This document shows positions 8,995 through 16,967 of a stretch of 64,000 nucleotides of DNA, in pieces. The DNA comes from Luteimonas marina (GTDB lineage: Bacteria > Pseudomonadota > Gammaproteobacteria > Xanthomonadales > Xanthomonadaceae): NCBI RefSeq assembly GCF_007859325.1, contig NZ_VOHK01000005.1, positions 186,001-250,000 of the forward strand, in the 5' to 3' direction. The notes beneath the pieces are model-generated. The model made no database searches. It saw nothing but the letters and a program-made list of their open reading frames with translations, and was not told the origin of the DNA. Made by a program: the position numbers and the translations under genes. Each line of letters opens with the position of its first letter. Position 1 is the first letter of the stretch.

Positions 8995-10080
8995 TCAAAT
9001 TGCGCGTACCGCGGTTTCCCCGTCGAACAGCTCCGGCTGCAGCCCACCCTCGTCCGCATCGCGGAAATTGGACAGACCAACGCCGACCAGCCGATAGCGC
9101 GTGGCATCTGGCAGGCCCACGCGCGCGAGCAGCGACAGCGCGATCGCGGTGAACGCCTCCAGCGAGGCCGGCGGCGCGTCCGGCGTCAGGCTGCGGGTGA
9201 GGATGCGGAACTGCGCGGTCTTGAGCTTGAGCACCACGGTGCGGCCCACGCGCTCGGTCTTGCGCGTCGCGTTCCAGGCCTTCTCCGCGATCCGGCGCAC
9301 GTGCGGCGCCAGTTCGCCCAGCGGCAGGTCGCGCTCGAAGGTGTCCTCGGCCGAGATCGACTGCACCGGCTGGTCCGGCTCCACCGGCCGCTCGTCGATG
9401 CCGCGCGCGCGTCGGTACAGCGAGGCGCCGAAGCTGCCGAAACGCGCCTGCAGTTCCTCCTGCGGGAACGCTCGCAGGTCGCCCACGGTCGCGATGCCGA
9501 GCTTGTCCAGCTTGCCCTGCATCACCTTGCCCACGCCCGGGATCTTCGCCACCGGCAGCGGCGTCAGGAAGGCCTCAACCTGCGCCGGCTTGACCACGAA
9601 CAGGCCGTCGGGCTTGTTCCAGTCCGAGGCGATCTTGGCGATGAACTTGTTCGGCGCCACTCCTGCCGAGGCGGTGAGCCGCGTTTCCTCGCGGATGCGC
9701 GCGCGGATCGCCTGCGCGGTGGCGGTGGCGCTGGGCGAGTCGATCTTCGGCGCGGTGACGTCGAGGTAGGCCTCGTCCAGCGACAGCGGCTCCACCAGGT
9801 CGGTGTGTTCGAGGAAGATCGCGCGCACCTGCCGCGACACCGCCTTGTAGCGCACGAAGTCCGGCGGCACGAACACCGCGTCGGGGCACAGGCGCTCGGC
9901 GCGCATCGCCGGCATCGCCGAGCGCACGCCGTACGTCCTCGCCTCGTAGGACGCCGCGCACACCACCGAGCGCGCGCCGCGCCAGGCCACGACCACGGGG
10001 CGGCCGCGCAGCGACGGATCGTCGCGCTGCTCCACCGACGCGTAGAACGCGTCCATGTCGATGTGGATGATCTTGCGCAC
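8995..10080 (-). CDS. dinB: DNA polymerase IV (Y-family translesion polymerase)
   Basis: This 361-residue error-prone polymerase bypasses damaged template bases. The catalytic aspartate of motif I is in IIHIDMDAFYASVEQ (D8 and D10), and the second carboxylate pair is in LSLDEAYLDVT near residues 99-109. ASYEARTYGVRSAMP is the conserved finger region. The helix-hairpin-helix PVAKIPGVGKVMQGKL lies near residue 176, and the little-finger domain follows. The C-terminus GLQPELFDGE contains a QxxLF sliding-clamp-binding motif. It probably belongs to the SOS response, but I did not find a convincing LexA box upstream. It follows a DUF421 gene 28 bases upstream on the same strand. Confidence 0.95.
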   Translation of the reverse strand: MRKIIHIDMDAFYASVEQRDDPSLRGRPVVVAWRGARSVVCAASYEARTYGVRSAMPAMRAERLCPDAVFVPPDFVRYKAVSRQVRAIFLEHTDLVEPLSLDEAYLDVTAPKIDSPSATATAQAIRARIREETRLTASAGVAPNKFIAKIASDWNKPDGLFVVKPAQVEAFLTPLPVAKIPGVGKVMQGKLDKLGIATVGDLRAFPQEELQARFGSFGASLYRRARGIDERPVEPDQPVQSISAEDTFERDLPLGELAPHVRRIAEKAWNATRKTERVGRTVVLKLKTAQFRILTRSLTPDAPPASLEAFTAIALSLLARVGLPDATRYRLVGVGLSNFRDADEGGLQPELFDGETAVRAI

Positions 10081-10108
10081 GGCAGTGCGCCGATTCTAGC
10101 GCCCGCGG

Positions 10109-10588
10109 CTATCCCGGATCGCATTTGACGATGCTGATGCGGCCGTTGGTCTCCAGCACCGCCAGCCGGATATCCGCGGCCTCGGCGCAGTCGGCCGCGC
10201 GCATCTCGGACTCGAACTCGGCGCGGCTGATCGACTGCCGCCGCAGCGCGGCCTCGAACACCACGCCGTCGCGCGCGAGCAGGACCGGGCTACCTTCGAC
10301 GAGGCGGTCGAGCGCGGGATGGCGCGCGGTGACGAAACCGGTGAGCCAGTTCAGCGCGACCAGGGTCGCGGCGAGGATCAGTCCGCCCGGCAGCGACGTG
10401 TCCTCGCCGATCAGCGAGTTCTGCACCGCGGTCCCGAGCAGCACCACCACGATCAGGTCGAACGGCGTGAACTGCCCGACCGTGCGCTTGCCCGACAGGC
10501 GCACCAGCGACAGCAGCACGACATACACCGCGATCGCGCGCAGCACGAACTCCCACCACGGCATCGACAGCTCCAGCAATCCGGACAC
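10109..10588 (-). CDS. DUF421/YetF-like membrane protein
   Basis: This is a 159-residue protein of the DUF421 family. Three transmembrane segments are visible (about residues 12-30, 42-60 and 68-87), with the family signature RLSGKRTVGQFTPFDLIVVVLLG between the first two. A short cytosolic beta-rich domain follows, with VLLARDGVVFEAALRRQSISRAEFESEMR. The YetF-type domain is linked to sporulation or envelope proteins in Bacillus, but no function is known in proteobacteria. It is closely followed by dinB. Confidence 0.85.
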   Translation of the reverse strand: MSGLLELSMPWWEFVLRAIAVYVVLLSLVRLSGKRTVGQFTPFDLIVVVLLGTAVQNSLIGEDTSLPGGLILAATLVALNWLTGFVTARHPALDRLVEGSPVLLARDGVVFEAALRRQSISRAEFESEMRAADCAEAADIRLAVLETNGRISIVKCDPG

Positions 10589-10796
10589 GGCGGTGGCCTC
10601 CTCGCAGGGACGCCGTACTCTCGCATCGACGGGATGAAGGTGGTGGCAGGGACCGGGCGGGAGCAGGGACGGCTTGTAGATCGGCGGGTCGGCGATCGGC
10701 GCGGACTCCCGTCACCTCAATCCACCCCTGCTTGTGCGGGAGGGCTGCGATGGCGGAGCAATCCGGATGCGGGGCAACAGGAAAGCCTTGTCGCCT
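10589..10796. other. Non-coding stretch upstream of the DUF421 gene
   Basis: I see no convincing gene here. The open frames across it have no ribosome-binding site and no recognisable protein features. The rest of the 700-base gap up to polA holds a family B repeat and a small RNA gene, described separately. Bases 11060-11289 carry the region upstream of the RNA and the end of the polA transcript. Confidence 0.5.
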
Positions 10797-10871
10797 TGTC
10801 ATTTCGACCGCAGGGAGAAATCTCGTCTCCGGTGCAGGGAAAGAAGATTTCTCCCTGCGGTCGAAATGACA
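10797..10871. repeat. Palindromic intergenic repeat, family B
   Basis: The arms TGTCATTTCGACCGCAGGGA and its complement, each about 29 bases, enclose a short centre. The same element is at 25365-25441, and an inside-out copy is at 48198-48261. Confidence 0.9.
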
Positions 10872-10926
10872 AGGCTTTCCAATGACAAGGCTTTCTTCGG
10901 ATCATTCCCGGACCTGGGAATTACCC

Positions 10927-10964
10927 AATAAAAAGCCCCGCAGGCAGGGGGGGCCGGCGGGGCT
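10927..10964 (-). terminator. Rho-independent terminator of the polA-side small RNA
   Basis: On the minus strand an 8-bp GC stem (AGCCCCGC with GCGGGGCT) with a 15-base C-rich loop runs into TTTTTATT. It lies about 325 bases past the polA stop. It may also end read-through from polA. Confidence 0.85.
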
Positions 10965-11051
10965 CGGGGAACGGGACTCGGGGAGAAGTCTTCGTTCCGG
11001 GATCTGCTCCAGGGGATGGGAGAGATCTGCGACAGACCTTGCATCTGTCGC
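10927..11051 (-). ncRNA. Small RNA downstream of polA, sX13-like
   Basis: Read on the minus strand, the segment folds into four consecutive stem-loops. SL1 has a perfect 8-bp stem GCGACAGA/TCTGTCGC (11044-11051 with 11029-11036). SL2 is CTCC/GGAG with loop CATCCCCT. SL3 is GGAACG/CGTTCC with an inner GACT/AGTC stem and loop TCTCCCCG. SL4 is AGCCCCGC/GCGGGGCT with a C-rich loop, followed by TTTTTATT as terminator. A TATAGAT-like -10 lies just upstream (11053-11059). The predicted RNA is about 120 bases. Xanthomonas sX13, as I recall it, is about 115 bases, lies beside polA and has C-rich loops that pair with G-rich motifs of target mRNAs. Position, size and loop composition agree, but I could not align the sequences. 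Confidence 0.7.
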
Positions 11052-11289
11052 GATCTATATGACCATTCCGAACATTGAGAGTTCGTGAAGATCGGGGTCC
11101 GTTTCCCGGAAAGTTCAGCCTGCGTTTACTTCCGCCGCCGCGACGCCGTTTCCACCGGCGTTACATGCGTTACATCCCCCTGCCGAAAGTCATGCTTCAC
11201 GGAAAAAACGCGCGAAACCAGCGCGGAAATCGAGGCCCGCGGCGGCCGCTCGCGACAAAGCTGAACACGCCGGCGTCACCGCCGCCGCC

Positions 11290-14070
11290 TCAATGCGCCT
11301 CTTCCCAGTTGTCCCCCAGGCCCGAATCGACCACCAATGGAACACGCAGTTCCGCCGCAGCCGCCATTCGCGCCGGCACTTCGGCCAGCAGCGTGTCGAC
11401 GAAGCCGGCGTCGGCCTCGAACACGAGTTCATCGTGCACCTGCAGGATCATCAGCGCCTGGCCGCCCTGCCCGGCCAGCCAGGCGTCGATGTCGACCATC
11501 GCGCGCTTGATGATGTCGGCCGCGGTGCCCTGCATCGGCGCGTTGATCGCGGCGCGCTCGGCGCCGGCGCGCTGGCCTTGGGTGCCGCGTTGGATGTATT
11601 CGAGGTAGAGCCGCCGGCCGAACACGGTTTCGACGTAGCCCTGGTCGCGCGCCTGCTGCCGCGTGCGCTCCATGAAGTCGCGCACGCCGGGGTAGCGTGA
11701 AAAATAGGTGGCGATGTAGTCCTGCGCCTCGCCGCGGCCGATGCCGAGGTTTCGCGCCAGTCCGAACGCGCTCATGCCGTACATCAGGCCGAAGTTGATC
11801 GCCTTGGCGGCGCGGCGCTCGTTCGACGTCACCTCTTCCAGCGTGCGGCCGAACACTTCCGCCGCGGTGGCGCGATGGATGTCGGCGCCAGCCGCGAATG
11901 CGTTCAGCAGGCCGGCGTCCTCGGACAGGTGCGCCATGATCCGCAGCTCGATCTGCGAGTAGTCGCAGGCGACGATCTTCCGGCCCTGCGGCGCGACGAA
12001 GGCCTTGCGGATGCGGCGGCCGTCCTCGGTGCGGATCGGGATGTTCTGCAGGTTGGGATCGCTGGAGGCGAGCCGGCCGGTGGCGGCGCCGGCCTGGTGG
12101 TAGCTGGTGTGCACGCGGCCGGTGTCCGGGTTCACCATCTCCGGCAGCTTCTCGGTGTAGGTGCTGCGCAGCTTGGCCAGGCCGCGGTACTCGAGGATCA
12201 CCCGCGGCAGCTCGTGCTGGTCGGCGATGGCCTCCAGCGCTTCCTCGTTGGTGCTCGGCTGGCCCTTGGGCGTCTTCACCAGCGCCGGCAGCTTCAGCTC
12301 GTCGAACAGCAGCGCCTGCAGCTGCTTGGGCGAATCGAGGTTGAAGCTGCGGCCGGCGAGTTCGGTCGCCTTCTGCTGCGCGGCCAGCATGCGCCGCGAC
12401 AGGTCGGCGGTCTGCCGGCGCAGTTCGTCGGCGTCGATCTTCACGCCGTTGGCCTCGATACGCTCGAGCACCGGTACCAGCGGCATCTCGATGTCGCGGT
12501 ACACGCCTTCCAGCGACGGTTCCACCGCCAGCTTCGGCGCCAGCACGCGGTGCAGGCGCAGGGTGATGTCGGCGTCCTCGGCCGCGTAGCGCGCGGCGTC
12601 GTCGATGGCGACGGCGGAGAACGGGATCTGCTTCGCGCCCTTGCCGGCGACCGACTCGTACTTGATGGTGTCGTAGCCGAGTAGGCGCTGGGCCAGCGAG
12701 TCCATGTCGTGGCGCTGGCTGGAGTTGAGCACGAAGCTTTCCAGCATGGTGTCGTCGGCATAGCCGCGCACGGCGACGCCGTGGCGGCGGAACACGTGCA
12801 GGTCGTACTTGCCGTGCTGGCCGAGCTTGCGCCTGCCGGCATCCTCCAGCAGCGGCTTGAGCGCGGCGAGCGCGGCCGCGCGGTCGAGCTGGGCCGGCGC
12901 GCCGGGATAGTCGTGGCCGAGCGGCAGGTAGGCGGCATGGCCGGTTTCCACGGCGAAGCTGATGCCGACGAGGTTGGCGCGCATCGGGTCGAGCGAATCG
13001 GTCTCGGTGTCGAGCGCGAATTCGCCGGCGGCTTGCAGCTTCGCGATCCACGCGTCGAGCTGCTCCATCGTCAGGATCGCCTCGTATTCGCCGGGCGCCG
13101 ACAGTTCCGCGGCCGGCGGCGCTTCGTCCGCTTCCGCCGGCGCGGCGTAGCGGCCGCTGCCGCGCGATTTATGCGGGTCCCCCGCAAGAGCCCGCACATC
13201 CATGTGCGGACTTTCCAATGCATTTACCCCATCGAGCTCCTTCAGCGCCTGGTTGAAGCCGTAGCGCGCGTACAGCCCGCGCAGCGCGTCCACGTCGCGT
13301 TCGCGCAGGCCCAGCGCCTGCGGCGCGACGTCGAGCGCGACGTCGGTCTTGATCGTCGCCAGCTGCCGGCTCAGCGGCAGCTGGGGCAGGGCCTCGCGCA
13401 GGCTCTCGCCGATCTTGCCCTTGATCGCTCCGGCGTTCGCGACCACGCCGTCAAGCGTGCCGTACTCGGCCAGCCACTTGGCCGCGGTCTTCGGCCCGCA
13501 CTTGGGCACGCCGGGGATGTTGTCGATGCTGTCGCCCATGAGCGCGAGCATGTCGACGATCTGGTCGGCGCGCACGCCGAACTTCGCGACCACCGCCTCG
13601 TCGCCGTCCATGCGGCTGCCGGTCATGGTGTTGACCAGTTCGACGTGCGGCCGCACCAGCTGGGCGAAATCCTTGTCGCTGGTGGAGATGGTGACGTCGA
13701 TGCCGTCCGCCGCGCCCTGGAGCGCCAGCGTGCCGATCACGTCGTCGGCCTCCACGCCCGGCACGCGCAGGATCGGCAGGCCCAGCGCCTCGACCAGCTG
13801 CAGCATCGGCTCGACCTGCGCGCGCAGCTCGTCGGGCATCGGCGGGCGGTTGGCCTTGTACTGCGGATACAGCGCCTCGCGGAACGTCGGCCCGCTGGCG
13901 TCGACCACGAAGGCGGCGTAGTCGGGCTGTTCCTTCAGCGTGGCGCGCAGCATGTTGACCACGCCGAACAGCGCCCCGGTCGGCTCGCCGTCGGCGTTGG
14001 TCAGCGGCGGCAGCGCGTGGAACGCGCGGAACAGGTACGAGGAACCATCGATCAGGACGAGTCTGGGCAT
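11290..14070 (-). CDS. polA: DNA polymerase I
   Basis: This 926-residue repair and Okazaki-fragment polymerase has all three domains. The 5' nuclease (residues 1 to about 290) starts LVLIDGSSYLFRAFHALPP and has GVEADDVIGTLA. The 3'-5' exonuclease keeps its metal ligands: FALDTETDSL (DxE), LGQHGKYDLHVF and YAAEDADITLRLH. The polymerase carries motif A (VACDYSQIELR), motif B (RRAAKAINFGLMYG) and motif C (LQVHDELVFE), so proofreading and synthesis both look intact. The linker near residues 287-303 contains two short palindromes in the DNA and may be an inserted repeat. The start faces the divergent DUF2782 gene. An sRNA gene lies just downstream on the same strand. Confidence 0.97.
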   Translation of the reverse strand: MPRLVLIDGSSYLFRAFHALPPLTNADGEPTGALFGVVNMLRATLKEQPDYAAFVVDASGPTFREALYPQYKANRPPMPDELRAQVEPMLQLVEALGLPILRVPGVEADDVIGTLALQGAADGIDVTISTSDKDFAQLVRPHVELVNTMTGSRMDGDEAVVAKFGVRADQIVDMLALMGDSIDNIPGVPKCGPKTAAKWLAEYGTLDGVVANAGAIKGKIGESLREALPQLPLSRQLATIKTDVALDVAPQALGLRERDVDALRGLYARYGFNQALKELDGVNALESPHMDVRALAGDPHKSRGSGRYAAPAEADEAPPAAELSAPGEYEAILTMEQLDAWIAKLQAAGEFALDTETDSLDPMRANLVGISFAVETGHAAYLPLGHDYPGAPAQLDRAAALAALKPLLEDAGRRKLGQHGKYDLHVFRRHGVAVRGYADDTMLESFVLNSSQRHDMDSLAQRLLGYDTIKYESVAGKGAKQIPFSAVAIDDAARYAAEDADITLRLHRVLAPKLAVEPSLEGVYRDIEMPLVPVLERIEANGVKIDADELRRQTADLSRRMLAAQQKATELAGRSFNLDSPKQLQALLFDELKLPALVKTPKGQPSTNEEALEAIADQHELPRVILEYRGLAKLRSTYTEKLPEMVNPDTGRVHTSYHQAGAATGRLASSDPNLQNIPIRTEDGRRIRKAFVAPQGRKIVACDYSQIELRIMAHLSEDAGLLNAFAAGADIHRATAAEVFGRTLEEVTSNERRAAKAINFGLMYGMSAFGLARNLGIGRGEAQDYIATYFSRYPGVRDFMERTRQQARDQGYVETVFGRRLYLEYIQRGTQGQRAGAERAAINAPMQGTAADIIKRAMVDIDAWLAGQGGQALMILQVHDELVFEADAGFVDTLLAEVPARMAAAAELRVPLVVDSGLGDNWEEAH
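13173..13209 (-). repeat. Two adjacent palindromes inside the polA linker
   Basis: On the coding strand CCGCACAT/ATGTGCGG (13192-13209) is followed five bases later by GCGGG/CCCGC (13173-13185). The pair is translated in frame as roughly PHMDVRALAGDPHKSR between the two nuclease domains. It has the look of the intergenic palindromic elements in this genome, but no second copy occurs in the window. Confidence 0.45.
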
Positions 14071-14220
14071 GCACCGATTCTACGCCGCGCAAGTCGAAAC
14101 CAGACGCCACCGGGATGACGAACGCGTCGCCACGCGGCAGGAACGGTGAACCACCGCGCTCCCGCCCTCTCCACCCCACCTTCGCCATCGCGGCGCATAA
14201 TGTTTCCGAATCCACCCCGG

Positions 14221-14529
14221 ATGCCCGCCATGCGCAACACCCCCCACCTCCTGCCCATCGCCCTGTCCGCGCTGCTGCTGGCGCTGGCCGCCTGCACCAC
14301 GACGGGGCCGGCCACGGTCGACATCCCGCCGGACGCGGTCGAGAACAGCCGCACCGAAGCCAACGGCGACGTCATCACCGAATACCGCGTCAACGGCGAC
14401 CTGCGCGTGGTTCACGTGAAGCCTTCGCGCGGCCCGGCCTACCACCTGTACGTGCGCGACGGCCGCGTGCTGTCCACGCGCGAGGGCGACGACCCGCCGC
14501 AGACCTATTTCAAGCTGTTCGGCTGGTGA
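14221..14529 (+). CDS. DUF2782 lipoprotein
   Basis: This is a 102-residue envelope protein of the DUF2782 family, which in Xanthomonadales stands beside polA. A lipoprotein signal is visible (LLLALAAC), so the mature chain begins at about C25. The mature part is a single small domain with ENSRTEANGDVITEYRVNG, VHVKPSRGPAYHLYV and the terminal YFKLFGW. Starts at 14221 and 14230 are both possible; I chose the first, since it gives a complete leader. Function unknown. It runs divergently from polA, and its stop is 40 bases before the next start. Confidence 0.8.
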   Translation: MPAMRNTPHLLPIALSALLLALAACTTTGPATVDIPPDAVENSRTEANGDVITEYRVNGDLRVVHVKPSRGPAYHLYVRDGRVLSTREGDDPPQTYFKLFGW

Positions 14530-14569
14530 GCCCGGCCCGCAGCGCCCCGGCGTCCGGGCGGGGGCGGCG

Positions 14570-15631
14570 ATGAGCGCGCCGATCAACGTCGCGCTGGTGG
14601 GATACGGCTACGTCGGCAAGGTCTTCCACGCACCCCTGCTCGCGTACACGCCCGGGCTGCGCCTGCACACCGTGGTGTCCGGCGATGCCGGCAAGGTCCA
14701 CGCCGATTTTCCCGATGCGCGCGTCACCGGCGATCCGCAGGCCGCGTTCGCCGACGACGCCATCGACCTCGTCGTCATCGCCGCGCCCAACGCCGTGCAC
14801 GCGCCGCTGGCGATCGCCGCGCTGCGCGCCGGGCGCCACGTCGTCGTCGACAAGCCCTTCACCACCTCGCTCGACGAGGCACAGCGCGTGGTGGCCGCGG
14901 CCGAAGAGGCGCGGCGCATCGTCAGCGTGTTCCAGAACCGGCGCTGGGACGCGGACTTCCTCGCCCTGCGCGCGCTGGTCGAGGACGGCACGCTCGGCGA
15001 GGTGGCCGAACTGCACTCGCACTTCGACCGCTTCCGGCCGCAGGTACCCGACCGCTGGCGCGAGCGCGCGGGGCCGGGCGCGGGGCTGTGGTTCGACCTC
15101 GGCCCGCACCTGCTCGACCAGGCGCTGCAGCTGTTCGGCCCGCCGCTGTCGATCCAGGCCGACATCGCCATGCAGCGCGAGGGCGCGGTGGTCGACGATT
15201 TCTTCCACGTGCTGCTGCGCTACCCGCGCCTGCGCGTGGTGCTGCACGCGGGCGCGCTGGTGCCGGCGAGCGGGCTGCGCTTCGCCGCGCACGGCACGCG
15301 CGGCAGCTTCAGCAAGCGCGGGCTGGATGCGCAGGAGGCGATGCTGAAGGACGGCGTCGCGCCCGGTTCGCCCGGCTGGGGCCGCGACCCGTCGCCGGGG
15401 ACGCTGGTGCGGATCGTCGATGGCGCGCCGGTCGAGTCCGTCGTCGAGGGCGTGGCCGGGGACTACCGCGCGTTCTACGCCGCGATGCGCGATGCGATCC
15501 TGGGCGGCGGCGAGGCGCCGGTGACCACGCGGCAGGCGCTGGACGTGATGCGCCTGCTGGAGGCCGGCGCGGCGAGCACCGTTGAAGGACGCGCGATCGA
15601 GCTTGATCCGGGAACCGCTCCGGTAGCCTGA
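14570..15631 (+). CDS. Gfo/Idh/MocA family NAD(P)-dependent oxidoreductase
   Basis: This 353-residue two-domain dehydrogenase has an N-terminal Rossmann fold beginning VALVGYGYVGK (GxGxxG-like at 11-16). The family motif VVVDKPFTTSLDEA near residues 93-106 contains the catalytic lysine. A C-terminal alpha/beta domain holds FDLGPHLLDQALQLFG, where the histidine is usual in this family. Close relatives are annotated as oxidoreductases of sugars or inositol (YdgJ/YhhX group), but substrate cannot be read from the sequence. It follows the DUF2782 gene by 40 bases, so the two may share a transcript. Confidence 0.88.
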   Translation: MSAPINVALVGYGYVGKVFHAPLLAYTPGLRLHTVVSGDAGKVHADFPDARVTGDPQAAFADDAIDLVVIAAPNAVHAPLAIAALRAGRHVVVDKPFTTSLDEAQRVVAAAEEARRIVSVFQNRRWDADFLALRALVEDGTLGEVAELHSHFDRFRPQVPDRWRERAGPGAGLWFDLGPHLLDQALQLFGPPLSIQADIAMQREGAVVDDFFHVLLRYPRLRVVLHAGALVPASGLRFAAHGTRGSFSKRGLDAQEAMLKDGVAPGSPGWGRDPSPGTLVRIVDGAPVESVVEGVAGDYRAFYAAMRDAILGGGEAPVTTRQALDVMRLLEAGAASTVEGRAIELDPGTAPVA

Positions 15632-15979
15632 AGTCGGATTCTCGCGGAAGCGACCCTGGTCGCAATGCGCCGGAACGAGGCCCGGCGTGTTCTCGAGCCG
15701 CTCCCTTGCACCTCGGTTCCCGTCATCCCAGCGCAAGCTGGGATCCATTTTGCTGTTGATTCCCTTCGGCGATCAGGCATCGAAAAAGTCAAGATGGATC
15801 CCGGCTTTCGCCGGGATGACGATGCCGGCACGTCGGGAATGGATGCGAAAGCCCTCAGGCGGACCACCAGCACCAGCAGCGTCCCGCGACTCACCATCGC
15901 CTGCGCCTGGCTGCCCGGCAGCAGCTTGCGACGGCAGGCATCGATCGAACGCAAGCCGCCAGCCCGGAGGCCTAACCGC
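15632..15979. other. Convergent intergenic region
   Basis: This 348-base stretch separates the convergent oxidoreductase and gnd genes. It contains one family A repeat (15722-15820). I see nothing else that can be supported; the frames open across it carry only repeat-derived peptide. Confidence 0.6.
15722..15820. repeat. Palindromic intergenic repeat, family A (99-base form)
   Basis: The arms start GTCATCCCAGCGCAAGCTGG and end CCGGGATGAC, with a 47-base centre. It is the same length as the copy inside the amidohydrolase gene at 62331-62429 and shares the central words GGATCCATTT/AAGATGGATCC. Confidence 0.88.
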
Positions 15980-16885
15980 TCAGTCGCGCTTCACCCCATG
16001 GCCACCGAAGGCGTTGCGCAGCGCCGACAGCAGCTTGTCGGCGAAGGCATCGTCGTCGCGCGAGCGCAGGCGTTCGATCAGCGACTGGGTGATCACCGGC
16101 GCGGCGACGTCGAGTTCGATCGCCTCGGCCACCGTCCAGCGACCTTCGCCGGAATCGGGGACGTAGGGCGCGATGCCGCCGAGGCCCGGGTTCTGTACCA
16201 GCGCTTCGGCAGCGAGGTCGAGCAGCCACGAGCGCACCACGCTGCCGTGCCGCCAGATCTCCGCAAGCTGCGCGATGTCGGGCGTCAGTTCGCGCTTGCG
16301 CTCGAGGATGGCGAAGCCTTCGGCGTAGGCCTGCATCATTCCGTACTCGATGCCGTTGTGGATCATCTTCGCGTAGTGCCCGGCGCCGCTCGGCCCGACG
16401 TGGCCCCAGCCGCGATCGGGCGCCGGCGCCAGCGCCTGGAACAGCGGCGACAGGCGCGCAGCGGCCTGCGCATCGCCGCCGACCATCAGGCTGTAGCCTT
16501 CCGCGAGCCCCCACACGCCGCCGCTGGTGCCGACGTCGAGACAGGCGATGCCGGCCTCGCGCAGCGCCTCCGCGCGCCGCTGGCTGTCCTTGTAGAACGA
16601 GTTGCCGCCATCGACCAGGGCGTCACCCGCCGACAGCAGCGGCTGCAGCGCGTCGATGGTCGCGTCGACCACGGCGCCCGCCGGCACCATCATCCACAGC
16701 GCGCGCGGTGCATCGAGCGACGCGACCAATGCCTCCAGGGATTCGACGGTGGCGATGCCTTCCGCCGCCACCCGCGCCCGCGCCTCCGGCGTCGGGTCGA
16801 AACCGGTGACCGCATGCCCGCCGCGCTGCAGCCGCTGCGCCATGTTCGCGCCCATGCGGCCCAGTCCGATCATGCCCAGCTGCAT
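15980..16885 (-). CDS. gnd: 6-phosphogluconate dehydrogenase, decarboxylating (short type)
   Basis: This 301-residue enzyme oxidises 6-phosphogluconate to ribulose 5-phosphate in the cytosol. The cofactor fold starts MQLGMIGLGRMGANMA. The substrate and catalytic region GTSGGVWGLAEGYSLMVGG (about residues 119-137) and KMIHNGIEYGMMQAYAEGF (near residues 180-198) contain the invariant lysine, histidine and asparagine. It is of the short YqeC/GndA-like class (about 300 residues) rather than the 470-residue dimeric form. The start at 16885 is chosen because it begins directly at the Rossmann strand. Neighbours do not indicate a pathway. Confidence 0.9.
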   Translation of the reverse strand: MQLGMIGLGRMGANMAQRLQRGGHAVTGFDPTPEARARVAAEGIATVESLEALVASLDAPRALWMMVPAGAVVDATIDALQPLLSAGDALVDGGNSFYKDSQRRAEALREAGIACLDVGTSGGVWGLAEGYSLMVGGDAQAAARLSPLFQALAPAPDRGWGHVGPSGAGHYAKMIHNGIEYGMMQAYAEGFAILERKRELTPDIAQLAEIWRHGSVVRSWLLDLAAEALVQNPGLGGIAPYVPDSGEGRWTVAEAIELDVAAPVITQSLIERLRSRDDDAFADKLLSALRNAFGGHGVKRD

Positions 16886-16967
16886 CCATCCTCCCTGCGC
16901 ATCGCGCATCGCTTCCGAAGGCGTCCATCATGCACGAGCGCCCGTCGCGCGCGCGGCACGCAGCGTT

